Of a stretch of DNA of 64,000 nt, positions 9,384-21,051 are shown piece by piece. The position numbers were made by a program, and so were the translations under genes. The stretch covers positions 744,001 through 808,000 of the forward strand of contig BQMF02000055.1 of the NCBI GenBank assembly GCA_027922465.2. The letters run 5' to 3'. The notes under the pieces were generated by a model, which saw only the letters and a list, made by a program, of their open reading frames with translations, did not search any database and had not been told where the DNA came from. Position 1 is the stretch's first letter. Each line of letters begins with the position of its first letter. The stretch comes from Turritopsis dohrnii (lineage: Eukaryota > Cnidaria > Hydrozoa > Anthoathecata > Oceaniidae).

Positions 9384-12300
9384 TTAAGTCCACAGTAATA
9401 AGGTGATCTTTTGGTCCTGAAATCATAATAAAAAATGTTTGTTGACCCAGTCAATAAACATATTATATAACTTACATAGGTAGCCATCTTCCACTGAATG
9501 CTTTGAATCTTGCAAGCCATCTCTTCTAAATCCTGCAGACAACGATAAAAAAATGCTAAAGAATTAACTTGACGAACTGTAAATTAATGAAGTGATTCTA
9601 ACACTGTGGAGGAGTACATTTTTATAGAAAGGCACACAATTATTTCAATGAAAACGCACTTCGTCGCAGAGACTTTTTAAGAAATTTTTCAACTTGAAAT
9701 CTATGCAAAGATCCTTCTGAGATTCACATCTTTGAAATCTTGTTTTATTTTTGAATGTCAATGTTTTGAATGTTTCGTTATTGTTACCAGGATTTCCTTT
9801 GCTATTATCCAAGCGCTACTGCTGCTATATGCTATTTAAATCTACTTACTTCCTTGGTTACGATTTCTTCATAACGTCTCTCGTTCAAACGTCTTTCTTT
9901 CTGTCGGACGGCAGGAGTGACAGGTTCATCCTTCGTGTAAACCTAACATAAAAGAAAACCTTCTACAAGAGGCAGCTCAAGGCGGAAGCACCCGACAAAA
10001 TTTAACGTTGGTAAAATAAAATCCATTTATATCGAATCCGTCATTTCACCCAAATCGAGGCTCAATAATAATGGACGAATAAATAAAGGCAATGAAAGGT
10101 GACGTCGCAAATGCGAACCGACACAAACTGTGTAGTTGGGGAGTTTTATTTCAGCAAAAATGCAAGATAAATCTCGTTGACCCCAAATTTCTGTTACAAA
10201 ATCGTGATTGTAAATCCAACCTTGGTTCAATGTCAAAATTGCTCTTAGCCAGTGGACAAAATCTTCAAAAAGTTACTGTGATGAAGAGCATTTTTATTGA
10301 AATAGTGTGTATATTTCTATAGAAATGCACTCATTCGCAGTGATTTTTCAACCAATTTGCTGGGGAGAGTTTTAATAACAGAGAACAATCACTTAGGACA
10401 GTTATTTAGGCAAGAATACAAGATGAATCTCGTTGGCCCCAACAGAAATAACAAAGTTTCGCCTGCAAAGCTATCGGTGATCGAGAATTGTCATTATGTC
10501 CGCTTTTTACAGTTCACTCAGATCATGCTCACGTGCATCTACACAAACATTCATAATGCTCACCTGCTTTTCAACATTACTGCACACACCAGGAGAACAA
10601 ACGCAGGGAGATCCATAACTGCATATACAAACCTAAAAACCGATTCAATAAAAAACCGATAACCGGGATAATAGGGTCTCTGTAAGCAAACTTACCAGTT
10701 ATTTGAGGACTTGTCTGGTCTGATAGTTTAGTAACTTAACCGAGCTAATTTGCTTCGCAAACTTTCTCAACAGTGTATTAGTATTCTTGGTTTGGTCATG
10801 TACAGCAATTAAACTGTGGAGATAAAAGCATTGAGGAGATAATTGATAACACGACATATGAATTCTGATCAGGGCGATCCAATATTGTATCCACCTACTT
10901 TCACACTGGCCACACTTCCCTGATGAACTTGGAAACTTACTTTACGATTTGAAGATTCCAATGACTTTTCCAAAGCCTGAGTTTGTAAACCATTCCTAGC
11001 AACCTAAAAGAGATGAAAAAAACATCCACATAAGCAAAAACAAAGATAGATCCAGACATGATTGATCTGAGATTCCTTCACAACAGCCTCTACCTCAGTT
11101 CTTATCCTTTAATTATACAGCTGCAAATTCAGCACCACCATGTCTACTAAACCACACTTTCTAAACTTCAGTTCATACCAGTAGTGGCATAAGGGTAGCT
11201 GGCACACCATTGATTGTGGGTTTGAGGCCCCCTGTGGACAAACACAAATACCAGCCTGTTCCCTTGTGTAGTCTTCGGATATTTCAGGGTTAATAGGGCT
11301 GGGTGAGGGGTTAGTTAGGAATTTCAAAATTGAAATGATTATCACCTGGTGTTTGAAAGTAACCCTTCCCCTCGAAGTGTCTAAAGGTTAGTCACAACAG
11401 AAAGTTGGGCTTGGGAGGAGTGAGCTTGAATAAAAAAAATTCTATTTGTTGGGTTTTTAAGTTTTACTTTGTTTCCAGCTAAATGAATGTATCAGCTGAA
11501 AGAAACCTCTATACAATGGTACTGGGTGACATCACCATGGGCATCACAATAGACAAATTTTAGCAGTCTATTATAAAGTCCTTTTGTTGTTTCGAATACA
11601 TAACTGTACTCTCTGTTCCAAATGTTTGAATCATGTGATGTTAGGTAACTACTGTATTTTAAATGATCAAAAAGTATGTAAATGAAAGTTTGCCTATTTA
11701 AAAGATCAATAGACAAAACGTTGTTAGGGGATTTTATCATTGTTATACTCAATCTAAGTGCTAAAGCTGATAGCTCAGCATGATTCGAACAGGTCGATTT
11801 TTTTCATGATGGCAGCACTCGGATAATGAAACAGAAATTCAGTAGGTGTCAATGGAAATCATAACGAAATACAAAAAGGTGATACCATTTCTGTTCTTCT
11901 TGATGAGTTGACTAAAGGTGGTGTAATCCATTCGCTGGGTGCGTCCACTATGGTTATTGATTCTGCTGTTGAGGAGGCAACATTACGAACAGGTAATATC
12001 TTTTGACTCTCCTCAATAAAATTAACATGTAAAATTATGTAAAAGCGAGCATGTAGTTATCTACACAGAGCAAGTGAATAACACAGTATCACCATACTTG
12101 GAATTTTCTATCCAAATACTCGCAGCATTTATCATCAACAGTTGTTAAAACATTTTTGAAATTGCAAATCTATAATATGAAGTAACAAATGTTTTTTGAT
12201 ACTGGCTGGAGTAAATAGAGGTATAAAGGTTCACCATCATTTATTAAACAACACCTATACAAAAAAGATCATTGAGAATGATGTTGGATACACCTTTTAT

Positions 12301-15300
12301 ATTCAACTCGTTAATAACATGGATTGTTTTTACATATCAATGAATTTTTCACCTTTAATAACGTTAATAACATGGATTGTTTTTACTTATTAGTGAATTT
12401 TTCAAGGAATAAACTTTTCCCAACTTTCTGTTACAACATCATGCTTGAATATCCAACTTTGTTTCAATTTCAAAATTGCTCTTAGCCAGTGGACAAAATC
12501 TTCAAAAAGTTACTGCGATGAAGAGCATTTTTATTGAAAAAGTGTGCATATTTCTATAGAAATGCACTCATTCGCAGTGAGTTTTCAACAGCTTTGCACA
12601 CTGGGTAAGGCCACCTATAATTAATCATTCGTTCATAGTCATTTTTTATGCAAAAATCTCGATGTGGGATGCGGTGATTATTTGATTACTTTCCATTTTT
12701 ATTTTTATTATTGCTCCTTTTAAAAACTTGTCATTTATAAAATACAATTTTTGGTTATCCAGTTTATGAACGTTTATATCGTTTTTCGATTTTACCTCTC
12801 CAAGATTATATTGGTTACTTTGCAACAATGAAAGAAGAAAAATCCTATTTTTTCATGATTTTATAACTTTAGAAAAATAATCAAACTCGCAATTATTGAA
12901 TTTTAATTCTGAAAGCGCGCGGAAGACTATGAACGAATGATTAATTATAGGTGACCTAATCATCTACGGAGGAGAGAACAATTACTAAGTAAAAAATTCT
13001 ACAATCACATCACGTCAGCCGTCTTTTTATTTTAAACATAACTGCTGATAGTTTTATAAACCAGTCAAAACTGATGATACTACACCTCATATAATTTTCC
13101 ATCATCAGTTTGTGTAGAGAATGTTTCTTCTATATCGACAACCCTAGTTACCTCGCTGATGTCATCCGCACTGTAAAATCAATAAAAATTAAACATGTTT
13201 GCTGTCTCATGAAAAGTCATGTCAAATGGCTGACACCTCAGAACATGTGAAAGATATAAAGCCAATGTCAAAAATAATTTAGAACAAAAGTTCTCTTGTG
13301 CAGGATTGAAACACTACATTATTACGGTGAAAACACTTATAAAAGTGTTTGAACAAATGAGGCCAATATGCAATGTTCAAATTTAGAGAATGATGCTTGT
13401 TTTAGACTTGATCAACCAGCATTAACAAACTACAATTTCAACTCCTTTAAGAATAGGGAAGATGAAGGGAATACCTGGCTACGACATCTAAAAACTCATA
13501 AAGCATCAATCGGTCAGCCACCAATTTATTCATATGACGAAACTACAAAAAAATCAACTTCATACATTAGAGAAGGATTTTTCATACTAGAAGCAGGTTT
13601 GACCTTATGTGCTACACTGTTGTTTAAAGATATTAAACTGTTAAATATATAATTATATACAGGGGCGTACCATGGGGAAGTCAACTGGTGTGATTGCCCA
13701 ACCCCCATCTATTTAAACCAGGTGCCCTTTTTAATATATAATACTTTCTTCTGTTACAACATACAATTAAATGCGCCAAGAATTTCCTACAAACTATTGA
13801 ATTCTAAAAACAAAGTCTCATGTATAATTTCATTACTAAATTTATTAAACCATAATGTTAAAATTCAGTGCCTTTTTATTCTGAAATTCGACCATCCCTT
13901 TTATTTTTCACGATACACCCCTGATGTGACCGACTGATTGTTATGAAAGATGACATATACGAATATTACTCTGTTGTGTCAAGTTCTGTCATATTAACTT
14001 GAATTGATGGTAATGAGAACTAAATGTTTCAAATATCAATCATAAAACAAAAAACAGTTATAAGGCTAGTAGGTAGAAAAAGCTTCCTAGTAGGTAAGCC
14101 ATTGCTTTTATACCTACCATTTGCTTCATTTTTAAAGGAGCCATTGTTTTATTGCAAAACTTCAAGGCACGAAGCACAAGCCGGTCTTCTAATCCTGCAT
14201 GGTCGGAATGTTCATATGCTTCAAAGGACACCCTTGCTAATCTCAATCTGGAGAAACTATAATTGCAACAATACGGGTATTTAGTAAGTATAATTTTAGA
14301 GATAGATAACATAATTCCAGTATATTTGGATGCTGTTTGGAAATTCATATAATCCATTTGTTTCATCATATATACTTGTATATAGAACCTTGGTTGACCA
14401 AGGTTGCGATATGACATAATGAATAACTCCAGTCTTGTTAATGAAAAATTTGCCAGGTGTGTGATTAATCACACGCGTAAAAGGGTTATTTCGTAGTTCA
14501 GCCATGCGACTCTCATTCTTGTATTTATGAGGTGCATGATCCCGCTAGCGCTCGCTGTATTGCTCCTTGAGTAAGTTAAGATGCGCTTTTAATCTCACAC
14601 ATAGATACTCATGCCAAACGTTCGTGCTCAATTGACAACAAATTACTTAGGTATAAGTGATTATTCGCTTTTGCTACGTAGAATGACCACCGTTGCTAAG
14701 GTAATTTTGAAATTTCCTTTGTTATACAAATTCATTTGTTCACCTAATGAAAGAATATGAAAACAGAAGGGCTCGTCTTTGTGTTATTCAATGAAATTAA
14801 AAAGCATCTTAGTTTCCAGCTCCCTTTAAAATATGATTTATTTTTTCTAACGACCAATGTTTAATCAATTGCAGATACAACGTTCCCCAGTGAAAATGTT
14901 TCTGATTCGTCACAATATTTCTGTACTCGTCAATGAATTTCGCCAGAGTAGACTTGAGTGAGTGAAGTGAATTTGAGTGCCAACCTCCACTCAACAAATT
15001 TTGTACGTGTGGATGGACAACAATTCAAACGCTGCAAACATATTTCGTTCGCAAGTAAGTAGACCAGTGGTCTACTACCAAGCGACAGTGCACGTTCCCA
15101 GAAAAAAATGACGTACAATATTTGTTAAGTCATACATTGAGTTAGAGTAAATAGAGTAAATTCTTCGATCTTCCATTCTATTAAGGCCTTTTAAATAAAT
15201 GCAAGATGTTTACAAAATTGTTTAAGATATGAAAAAAATTTTATTCAATCCAAAAAAATGTTTTGCACGTGCAAGTTATGTAATTTTGGCGTGCTATTTA

Positions 15301-18300
15301 TCTAATAAAATCGCACACCCAAATTCGATTCAGGCTTGTGCGGGCGGGTGCGCGTGCAATCACACGCCATAAAATGACAAGACTGAACTCATGCTGAGGT
15401 CAACCAATTTTGAAACTATCAGCAGTCGTTAACTAAAAACTAATACATTTTAAAAGGATAACATATTTTTATTATTTAAAAAGTGATTAATTTTTCGCAC
15501 TTTCGCTTTGCATTTACCATATATCAACTTTGGTTTCACTAAATGTGAGAACCATTTGTATACCAGAACAAAATATGTCACTAACAAAGTGCAAGATTAT
15601 ATAAAATGGAAGAAAATACAAAAATACAGTGAATAAAACCCATTGTATAACTTATTATAACAACTTTCTAAAAGAAAATGTATATATGTTATATTATATA
15701 TAGTGAGTTACAGCTGCACCAAAAACATAAAAAGCATAATCGACAATCAAGACTATACTCAAGACCCAAAATGAAACCACCAAACAAACTTGCAACTGTA
15801 TCCAGAAAGAACTATGCCCACTCCAAGAAAACTGCTTGACGGAAAACACCATTTACCAAGCGAAGTTAACAACCAACAACAGTAATGATAAACCTGTATG
15901 CTGTATATAGGATTAGCAGAAACCACCTTCAAAAAGCGATACACCAACCACAAAAATTGTATCTAATAGCAACCATACGTCTTTCTTGTAAATTGAGAAA
16001 AAGTTTTTTTCATACAGTATTTTTATGCACTGATGATGGACGTAGTCCAAAAAGCTTCTGCTGAATAAATATAGAATTTTAAATCGTTGTTATCTATTAT
16101 CATGAAACATGGCAAATTTATTTCAATCAACCACAAAAAATCTTTCAACAATGAGCGATACAAAAATGAAACAGAACTTTCCAAGGCTTTCTGGAAATTA
16201 AAAAAAGAAAACCACCAACCCAAGATCAGTTGGAAGATTATAAGAACATGCAAGTCCATAGATATATAACAGTAGTAACACAAGATGCAACCTTTGCTTA
16301 GGCGAAAAATTAGAAATTGCAACACAGAAAGACAATATCATCAACTCCAGGTCTGTCACATAAGTAAATATACACTTACGCGCTTCGACACGAAAGACTG
16401 ACGTAATGACGTCAAACAAAAGGATACCAACAATTTGTATATGAAGCCTTATATTGTAACATAACCGTTTTTGTACTGTTATTTTCAACTGACGATTGCA
16501 AGAGCATGAAACTATTAGTATTGAAAATAACAAGTCTCATTACTTTCGCGTATATACGGATATATGTGCCAGATATCGTAGTCATTAGGAATGGACATCT
16601 GATCAACCTAGCAACAATACCTTCCAATAATTTCCAGTGATTCCAGTGATTGCCTGTAGTGTTAGGCTTTGCAAGTGTGAAAATAACAAACTTAAGTATA
16701 TACCTCAGGTAATGCTCTGTTAATAGTTCAAATGCTTTAGCCAGCACTTTAATATTATAAGTACCATTTTGGTGATTAAATGTTTTATGTAGTAACGGGT
16801 AAAAAATGTCTGCTTCCAAAGACTTTCTGATCACCTATGAAAAAAGAGAAAAATGCATTATATATATACAAAAACAATTACAAGGATTTGAATGTACAAT
16901 GTATAATAGCTGGGTATTAAAATCCTATAAATTGTCACATCAATACAAACAAAGATAAACAGAGATAAACCCAAACAAATAAAGTTTTGAGCATGAAGGT
17001 GTCTTTTTAGATTGGTTAAGATGACAGCAATGATAAGAAACACAGATCTAATTCTACATTACAACGAGAAATAACTATGAATACTATAGATTGAAAATCA
17101 AACTAGTGGTAGAATAATGTGTTTGAATTAAAGGAACAACTGAAATAATAATGACAACGATGTAGAATGACATTCTTGCCATCATGGTAATTTTCGATTC
17201 ACAGGAAAGAACATCATAACCTAATAATAAAACCTCAACAACTCTAATTTCTTGATAGTCATTTGTCACCACTCCTCAATCAACATCTGTCACAAATTTT
17301 AACAAATCGTTATTCAAAGTTGGCAAAATAAATCAAAAGTTTTTCATTTACCTCAATTGGTAAACTTCTTCTTATTTTTCTTTCCTTTGAAAACACTTTC
17401 AAAAATATTTTGTCATGAAACTAAATAAAAACAGATAAAATAAATAGATAAAAAGAAAGAGCATGTCATGTTAAGTGGGATTGGTGATAATTGGAATAAT
17501 TGGATATTGATAATTGGATAAAAATTGGATAATTGGATAAGCAAGATCATTGTTTACATAGAAAATTTTTGTAGTTTGAAAAAAGGTGAAATAGTTTTAG
17601 GTGACAGAAAGAATGAATTTCAAAGGTGTTACTTTGGGGGGATAATCAAATGTATCAATAGTTATCATCAAACAAGTATTCGAAACCAATAAAAGTGGAT
17701 TTCCTGTGGTTCACAATTGAATCATTTTGCAATTTATTGAAGAAAAAAACACAGAATTGAAGAATGTTTTTTTCAAAAAAATTTTCTGACATATTTTATA
17801 TTTTTATTCCCAAGAATAATTACGTTATCAATAGGCTTTAAAACAATAAACATTTAACAATAAATAAATGAAGTTCATACTCACTCCTAAAACTTTCTCA
17901 AGATATCTAAAAACAAATCAGAATTAAGAATACAACCAATCAATCAATCAATGCTCTTCAAGAGAAACAATCAACTTCTTCCGAAACTAACGACGAAAAA
18001 CATCAAGATTTCAACGCTCACATTGGTCATCACTCTACGTCACATTCAAGAGTCTAGCCTAGGCATTTTTGGTTTATACGTGAAGTATAGAGGCTGAATG
18101 TATATAAAGAAAATTATAATAGTCTCAAAAAAAATATGTTCTTCACTGTTGTTTCTGTTTTTCTTTTTCTTTTTCCTTTATCGATAATATTGTGTTTTAA
18201 AAAACACGAAAAAACCGAATGTTTAATGTCAGCAATTAATTACATGTTCGCAAGGACTTTGTGAAAAGTCGCTGTATCCCATGGGAGGTTTAATGACTTA

Positions 18301-18886
18301 TCCGAAAAAATTTTAATAATTGTGCTTTTTCCCCATGATGATAGGTCTCAAAAATTTTGTTTGAGATTCAATTAAATTTCAATGTTAAATTCGTTTTGTA
18401 TTAACGAGCGTCACTTATTTTTACATAATATTTTTTGTTTTACTAATATTCGCTGACCTTTTACGGTCAAACATTTATTGCAAATGAGAAATGGTGGTCT
18501 GTTAATACTTTTTAATAATAGCACTTTAAAAACATTGTCAAATATAATTATAAGTAATTTCACGCTCCTCATAAGCTGATCGTAGTCACTCCATAATCAA
18601 TATTGTTGTTTTGAAATAGCAGCAAAATTGATCGAAGTCACCCCGTTTCACGGTAGGTTTCATTACTCACACCAGCATACTAGAAACCTCCAACAGTCAA
18701 TGCAATTTTTTGTGAATCCAAATCACGAAAGAAGATCGTTCATCATCAAGTAGTATAAATTTTAAACTCATAAAGGAAATACAATTAATGCAAATCAAAT
18801 ATAAAATAATATATATATAAATAAGAAAATACATACTCTAGTTCTTCCCATGACCATTTCTCATTATTCTCGGGATAATCCTTCAT
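9384..18886 (-). CDS. Unrecognised small spliced gene, about 200 residues
   Basis: Rebuilt from the minus strand with matching phases: exons 18886-18837 (ATG, good AAC context), 17906-17885 (22-nt microexon), 17420-17352, 16834-16704, 13170-13086, 11003-10941, 9942-9850 and 9532-9476, all with AG acceptors and GT donors. A final exon 9416-9384 (ten codons plus stop) follows only a 59-bp intron and is tentative. The product begins MKDYPENNEKW. It is rich in charged residues and probably helical, including ERRLNERRYEEI and DLEEMACKIQ segments that look like coiled coil. No family was recognised and no signal or membrane segment is visible. The donor after 13086 (GTGTAG) is weak, and 3n-length exons could be missing between 13086 and 11003. 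Penelope and MITE insertions lie in its introns. Confidence 0.55.
9603..9692 (-). mobile_element. MITE-B copy, reverse, decayed
   Basis: GGAGGAGTACATTTTTATAG ... CGTCGCAGAGAC, located in an intron of the unrecognised minus-strand gene. The hexamer is mutated to AATGAA. Confidence 0.65.
10140..10364 (+). repeat. Local segmental duplication carrying a MITE-B copy
   Basis: 10186-10364 matches 12418-12605 in both a MITE-B copy (10249-10364) and about 65 bp of unrelated flank (CAAATTTCTGTTACAAAATC versus CAACTTTCTGTTACAACATC). A second weaker match to 10140-10190 lies at 10395-10445 (CTCGTTGGCCCCAA). Confidence 0.75.
11180..11345 (+). mobile_element. Possible tRNA-derived SINE
   Basis: An A-box-like TGGCATAAGGGTAGC (about 11185) and a B-box-like GGGTTTGAGGCCC (about 11218) lie about 35 bp apart, as in tRNA promoters, with a 3' body. 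There is no clear A-rich tail. Confidence 0.35.
11843..11992 (+). CDS. Isolated exon-like open segment
   Basis: An AG acceptor (11841-11842) and a GTAATA donor (11993) bracket 150 bases that read 49 codons without a stop in one phase, including GDTISVLLDELTKGG and VIDSAVEEATLRT. The composition looks coding. Neighbouring exons were not found and the family was not recognised. It could be an exon of a plus-strand gene nested in the minus-strand gene, or a captured fragment. Confidence 0.35.
12418..12605 (+). repeat. Second copy of the 10186-10364 duplication with MITE-B
   Basis: The MITE-B part is 12486-12605, ending CACTGGG. The shared flank outside the MITE shows that a larger segment than the MITE itself was copied. 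Confidence 0.75.
12607..12958. mobile_element. Non-autonomous TIR element, 350 bp
   Basis: Terminal inverted repeats of about 32 bp, differing at one position: left AGGCCACCTATAATTAATC..., right ending ...GATTAATTATAGGTGACCT. Both arms include ATTCGTTCATAGTC. TA dinucleotides lie at the ends. The interior is AT-rich and non-coding. It abuts a MITE-B copy. Confidence 0.8.
13368..13652 (+). CDS. Hypothetical open frame, 94 codons
   Basis: An ATG-initiated frame with fairly coding-like composition for its first 70 codons, then hydrophobic. No splice context, homologue or repeat was recognised. It lies inside an intron of the minus-strand gene, so it may be a chance frame or a relic exon. Confidence 0.2.
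   Translation: MQCSNLENDACFRLDQPALTNYNFNSFKNREDEGNTWLRHLKTHKASIGQPPIYSYDETTKKSTSYIREGFFILEAGLTLCATLLFKDIKLLNI
14809..14997 (-). CDS. Hypothetical C-terminal fragment
   Basis: The last ~48 codons (KFIDEYRNIVTNQ ... HWSLEKINHILKG then stop) have balanced, soluble-protein-like composition. No start, acceptor or family could be assigned. It is possibly a transposon or pseudogene relic. Confidence 0.22.
   Translation of the reverse strand: MLSGGWHSNSLHSLKSTLAKFIDEYRNIVTNQKHFHWGTLYLQLIKHWSLEKINHILKGAGN
15700..16440 (+). mobile_element. Penelope-like 3' remnant with zinc-binding GIY-YIG domain (PLE-B)
   Basis: Fragments in order: SYSCTKNIKSII (about 15705), a CNCIQKELCPL cysteine cluster (about 15785), TENTIYQAKL (15840), TTFKKRYTNHK (15925-15955), KSFNNERYKNETELSK (16139-16190) and RCNLCLGEKLEIA (about 16285). 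The nuclease domain is split by an inserted 3' end of another element at 15957-16139. Stops and frameshifts make it a relic. Confidence 0.75.
15957..16139 (+). mobile_element. 5'-truncated retroelement tail inserted in PLE-B
   Basis: A 12-bp target duplication CAACCACAAAAA flanks it (15945-15956 and 16128-16139). The insert ends in an AT-rich tail and carries CTGATGA (16030-16036), a GGAC-GTA-GTCC stem and AAAAG, a hammerhead-like core with one substituted base. Removing the insert rejoins the GIY-YIG reading frame. Confidence 0.75.
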
Positions 18887-20900
18887 GTTTTGTTTACATA
18901 TTTAGATTACAATGAATTTATGGTCATCTAACCTTGAAAATATATAACAGAAGCTTATATAAATGTTCCACAATTTTAATTTTACCATCATCATCACCGT
19001 CATTATCTCAATTACACTTCCCTTGGCATTTGTCCTGCAAAGTTTTGATAGTACATCAAGTATACAAACTGTATAGCAATTTCAAGATTATTACATTATA
19101 CTAACTTGCCAGATATTAAATTTGAAGTTATTAAAAATTCTCAGTACATAAATTGATACATAGGAAAAGAAAAAGTTTCATAAAGATAATACCCATCATT
19201 AATGTATTTCACTGTTTTATTTACACTACAGGAAAGACTGCCATATGCAACAAAGAATTCAAAATGATCCAATGAGGACAAATGAATAAAATTTTGTGGT
19301 GTATAGTGTAGAAGAAGTGATTTAAAATGTGCACAGAAAATTATTTATCAGACTGCATTTTACCGCATTCTTGCACTTTCAACCCCTTACTTTAGATATG
19401 AAATATATCAAATATGATCAAATTAGATTTTGAAATGAATTAAAAGTTCACAAAGCTTAGAAAGTTTCTTTTTAACTTTGGACGAAACCCTGTTAACATG
19501 AAAACGTGGTAGAGCAGCATCATGGATGAGAAATCAGGCATATTTGTTTACGAATGCCTCACTTATCCAGCCTTTTTTATATCAATCCGCCGGAATTCGA
19601 AAACCGTTTTTGTGATTGATTGTCAGAAATTTTCGCGGAAAGAACATTTTGTTGTGGTTTTTTCGAAAAATCGCGAAGTTAAATTCCACGAATTATCAAG
19701 TTTCTTGCAAACTGAGAAAATAAGTTCGGCGAATTTTTAATTCCATGGAATGAAAAGGCAAATATTTCTTCCCACGAAAATATCTGACTATAAAGTAGTG
19801 TTTCCTGTTTATATGCGAACCGACCACTTTCACTCACAGCAACTGATGTATAATCTGGAAAGCGATAGATACCCGTATTATAAGGAGTTTTAGTTTTGTG
19901 ACATTTGTTTCAAACAATCAACGCTAAGCAGTGGTACAAAGTTACCAGACAGAACCCAGGCGTCTCCGTATATCAAAAAGTCAAGACACCCTGAGTTGTT
20001 GAGAGTTACTGTTGAATCACAGTCATTGCAGTATATCATCTTCGTAAATATTTTTGTTAATCATGCAGTGATTTCCAACAACCTCGTACCCAGTGTTTCT
20101 TGCCTTTTCGAGATTTTTCGAGGTACGGCAAACAGTTACATTTCAGATGTAAATATAGGACCTTATGTTTTTATAAGGGTTCAAGGAAACAAATCTATGG
20201 AGGCTCTAGATACACCATAAGTTTTTCTTTTACTTTTTTCCGATACGTAAGGAGCTTAAGAGTTTTCTGAGCTCCCGCTTATCCATCTCTTCATGAATGT
20301 TAAGCACCAAGATATCCTGTGTCATCAGCCTTATTATGTCTTATTATGGCTGAATGCACTCCAACGTAAATGAAAATAAGTTAATGCAACCGTAAAAGTA
20401 TTAGACTTTCAAGTGCATTATGGTGGAGGGCCTCATTGCATTACGTACCAACTTAAGAGTGTTCCAACAGAAGCAAAGATGTTTCTTGTTTAGTTGCTGT
20501 TGAAGATTAACAATCGACTGTTACCTGACTAACGGTGAGAACTACTTAACGCAACTCTATGAAGTGTAACTTTGAGCTACACAATACCGTGTGATGCGAT
20601 ATGAGAAATTGATCTTGATTTCGGGACGTTTAGTTCACCCTGTCAACGCCCTTAAGATTTTTTTAAAAGTAAATTCAAAACCTTTTTCCTCTCCATGACA
20701 TGTATTAAATGAAAAATTTTGCAGATTTTGAAAAATTATGAAGAACTTGTCAATGCATAGAATGCTAAACAAAATAAATCCAGGAGGATGGGCGGTAAGG
20801 GTTACTTAAGGGGGCGTGTAGGTGGTATTTCCATAGAAGATCAGTCTTCTATCATCGTTTTATAGAATGCTTCAAAGAACATTTAAAGCTTTTTTTTTTT
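18887..20900. other. Gene-free AT-rich stretch
   Basis: No exon was recognised. 19520-19740 is an open but repeat-like stretch rich in TTCGCG/CGCGAA motifs. 20079-20125 holds the left arm only of a MITE-F element (CAACCTCGTACCCAG). Confidence 0.4.
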
Positions 20901-20956
20901 ATCTAATTTCCAGACCAACTTGGTCTTTATCTAATTTCCAGACCAACTCGGTCTTA
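20901..20956 (+). repeat. 28-bp tandem duplication
   Basis: ATCTAATTTCCAGACCAACT followed by TGGTCTTT is repeated once, with CGGTCTTA at the end. It lies just upstream of the acidic single-exon gene. Confidence 0.9.
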
Positions 20957-21051
20957 AAAATCCTAGACATGTGGTCGTTTCAAACGCAATGAAAAAAGGT
21001 TTAATAAAAAATTCTACTATTTTATAATTATTAGGCTTGATAGTTGGGAAA

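Noticed and set aside
19922..19940. Resemblance to a cDNA-library adapter (AAGCAGTGGTA)
   Set aside because: Only a short partial match; the neighbouring sequence is ordinary genomic DNA.
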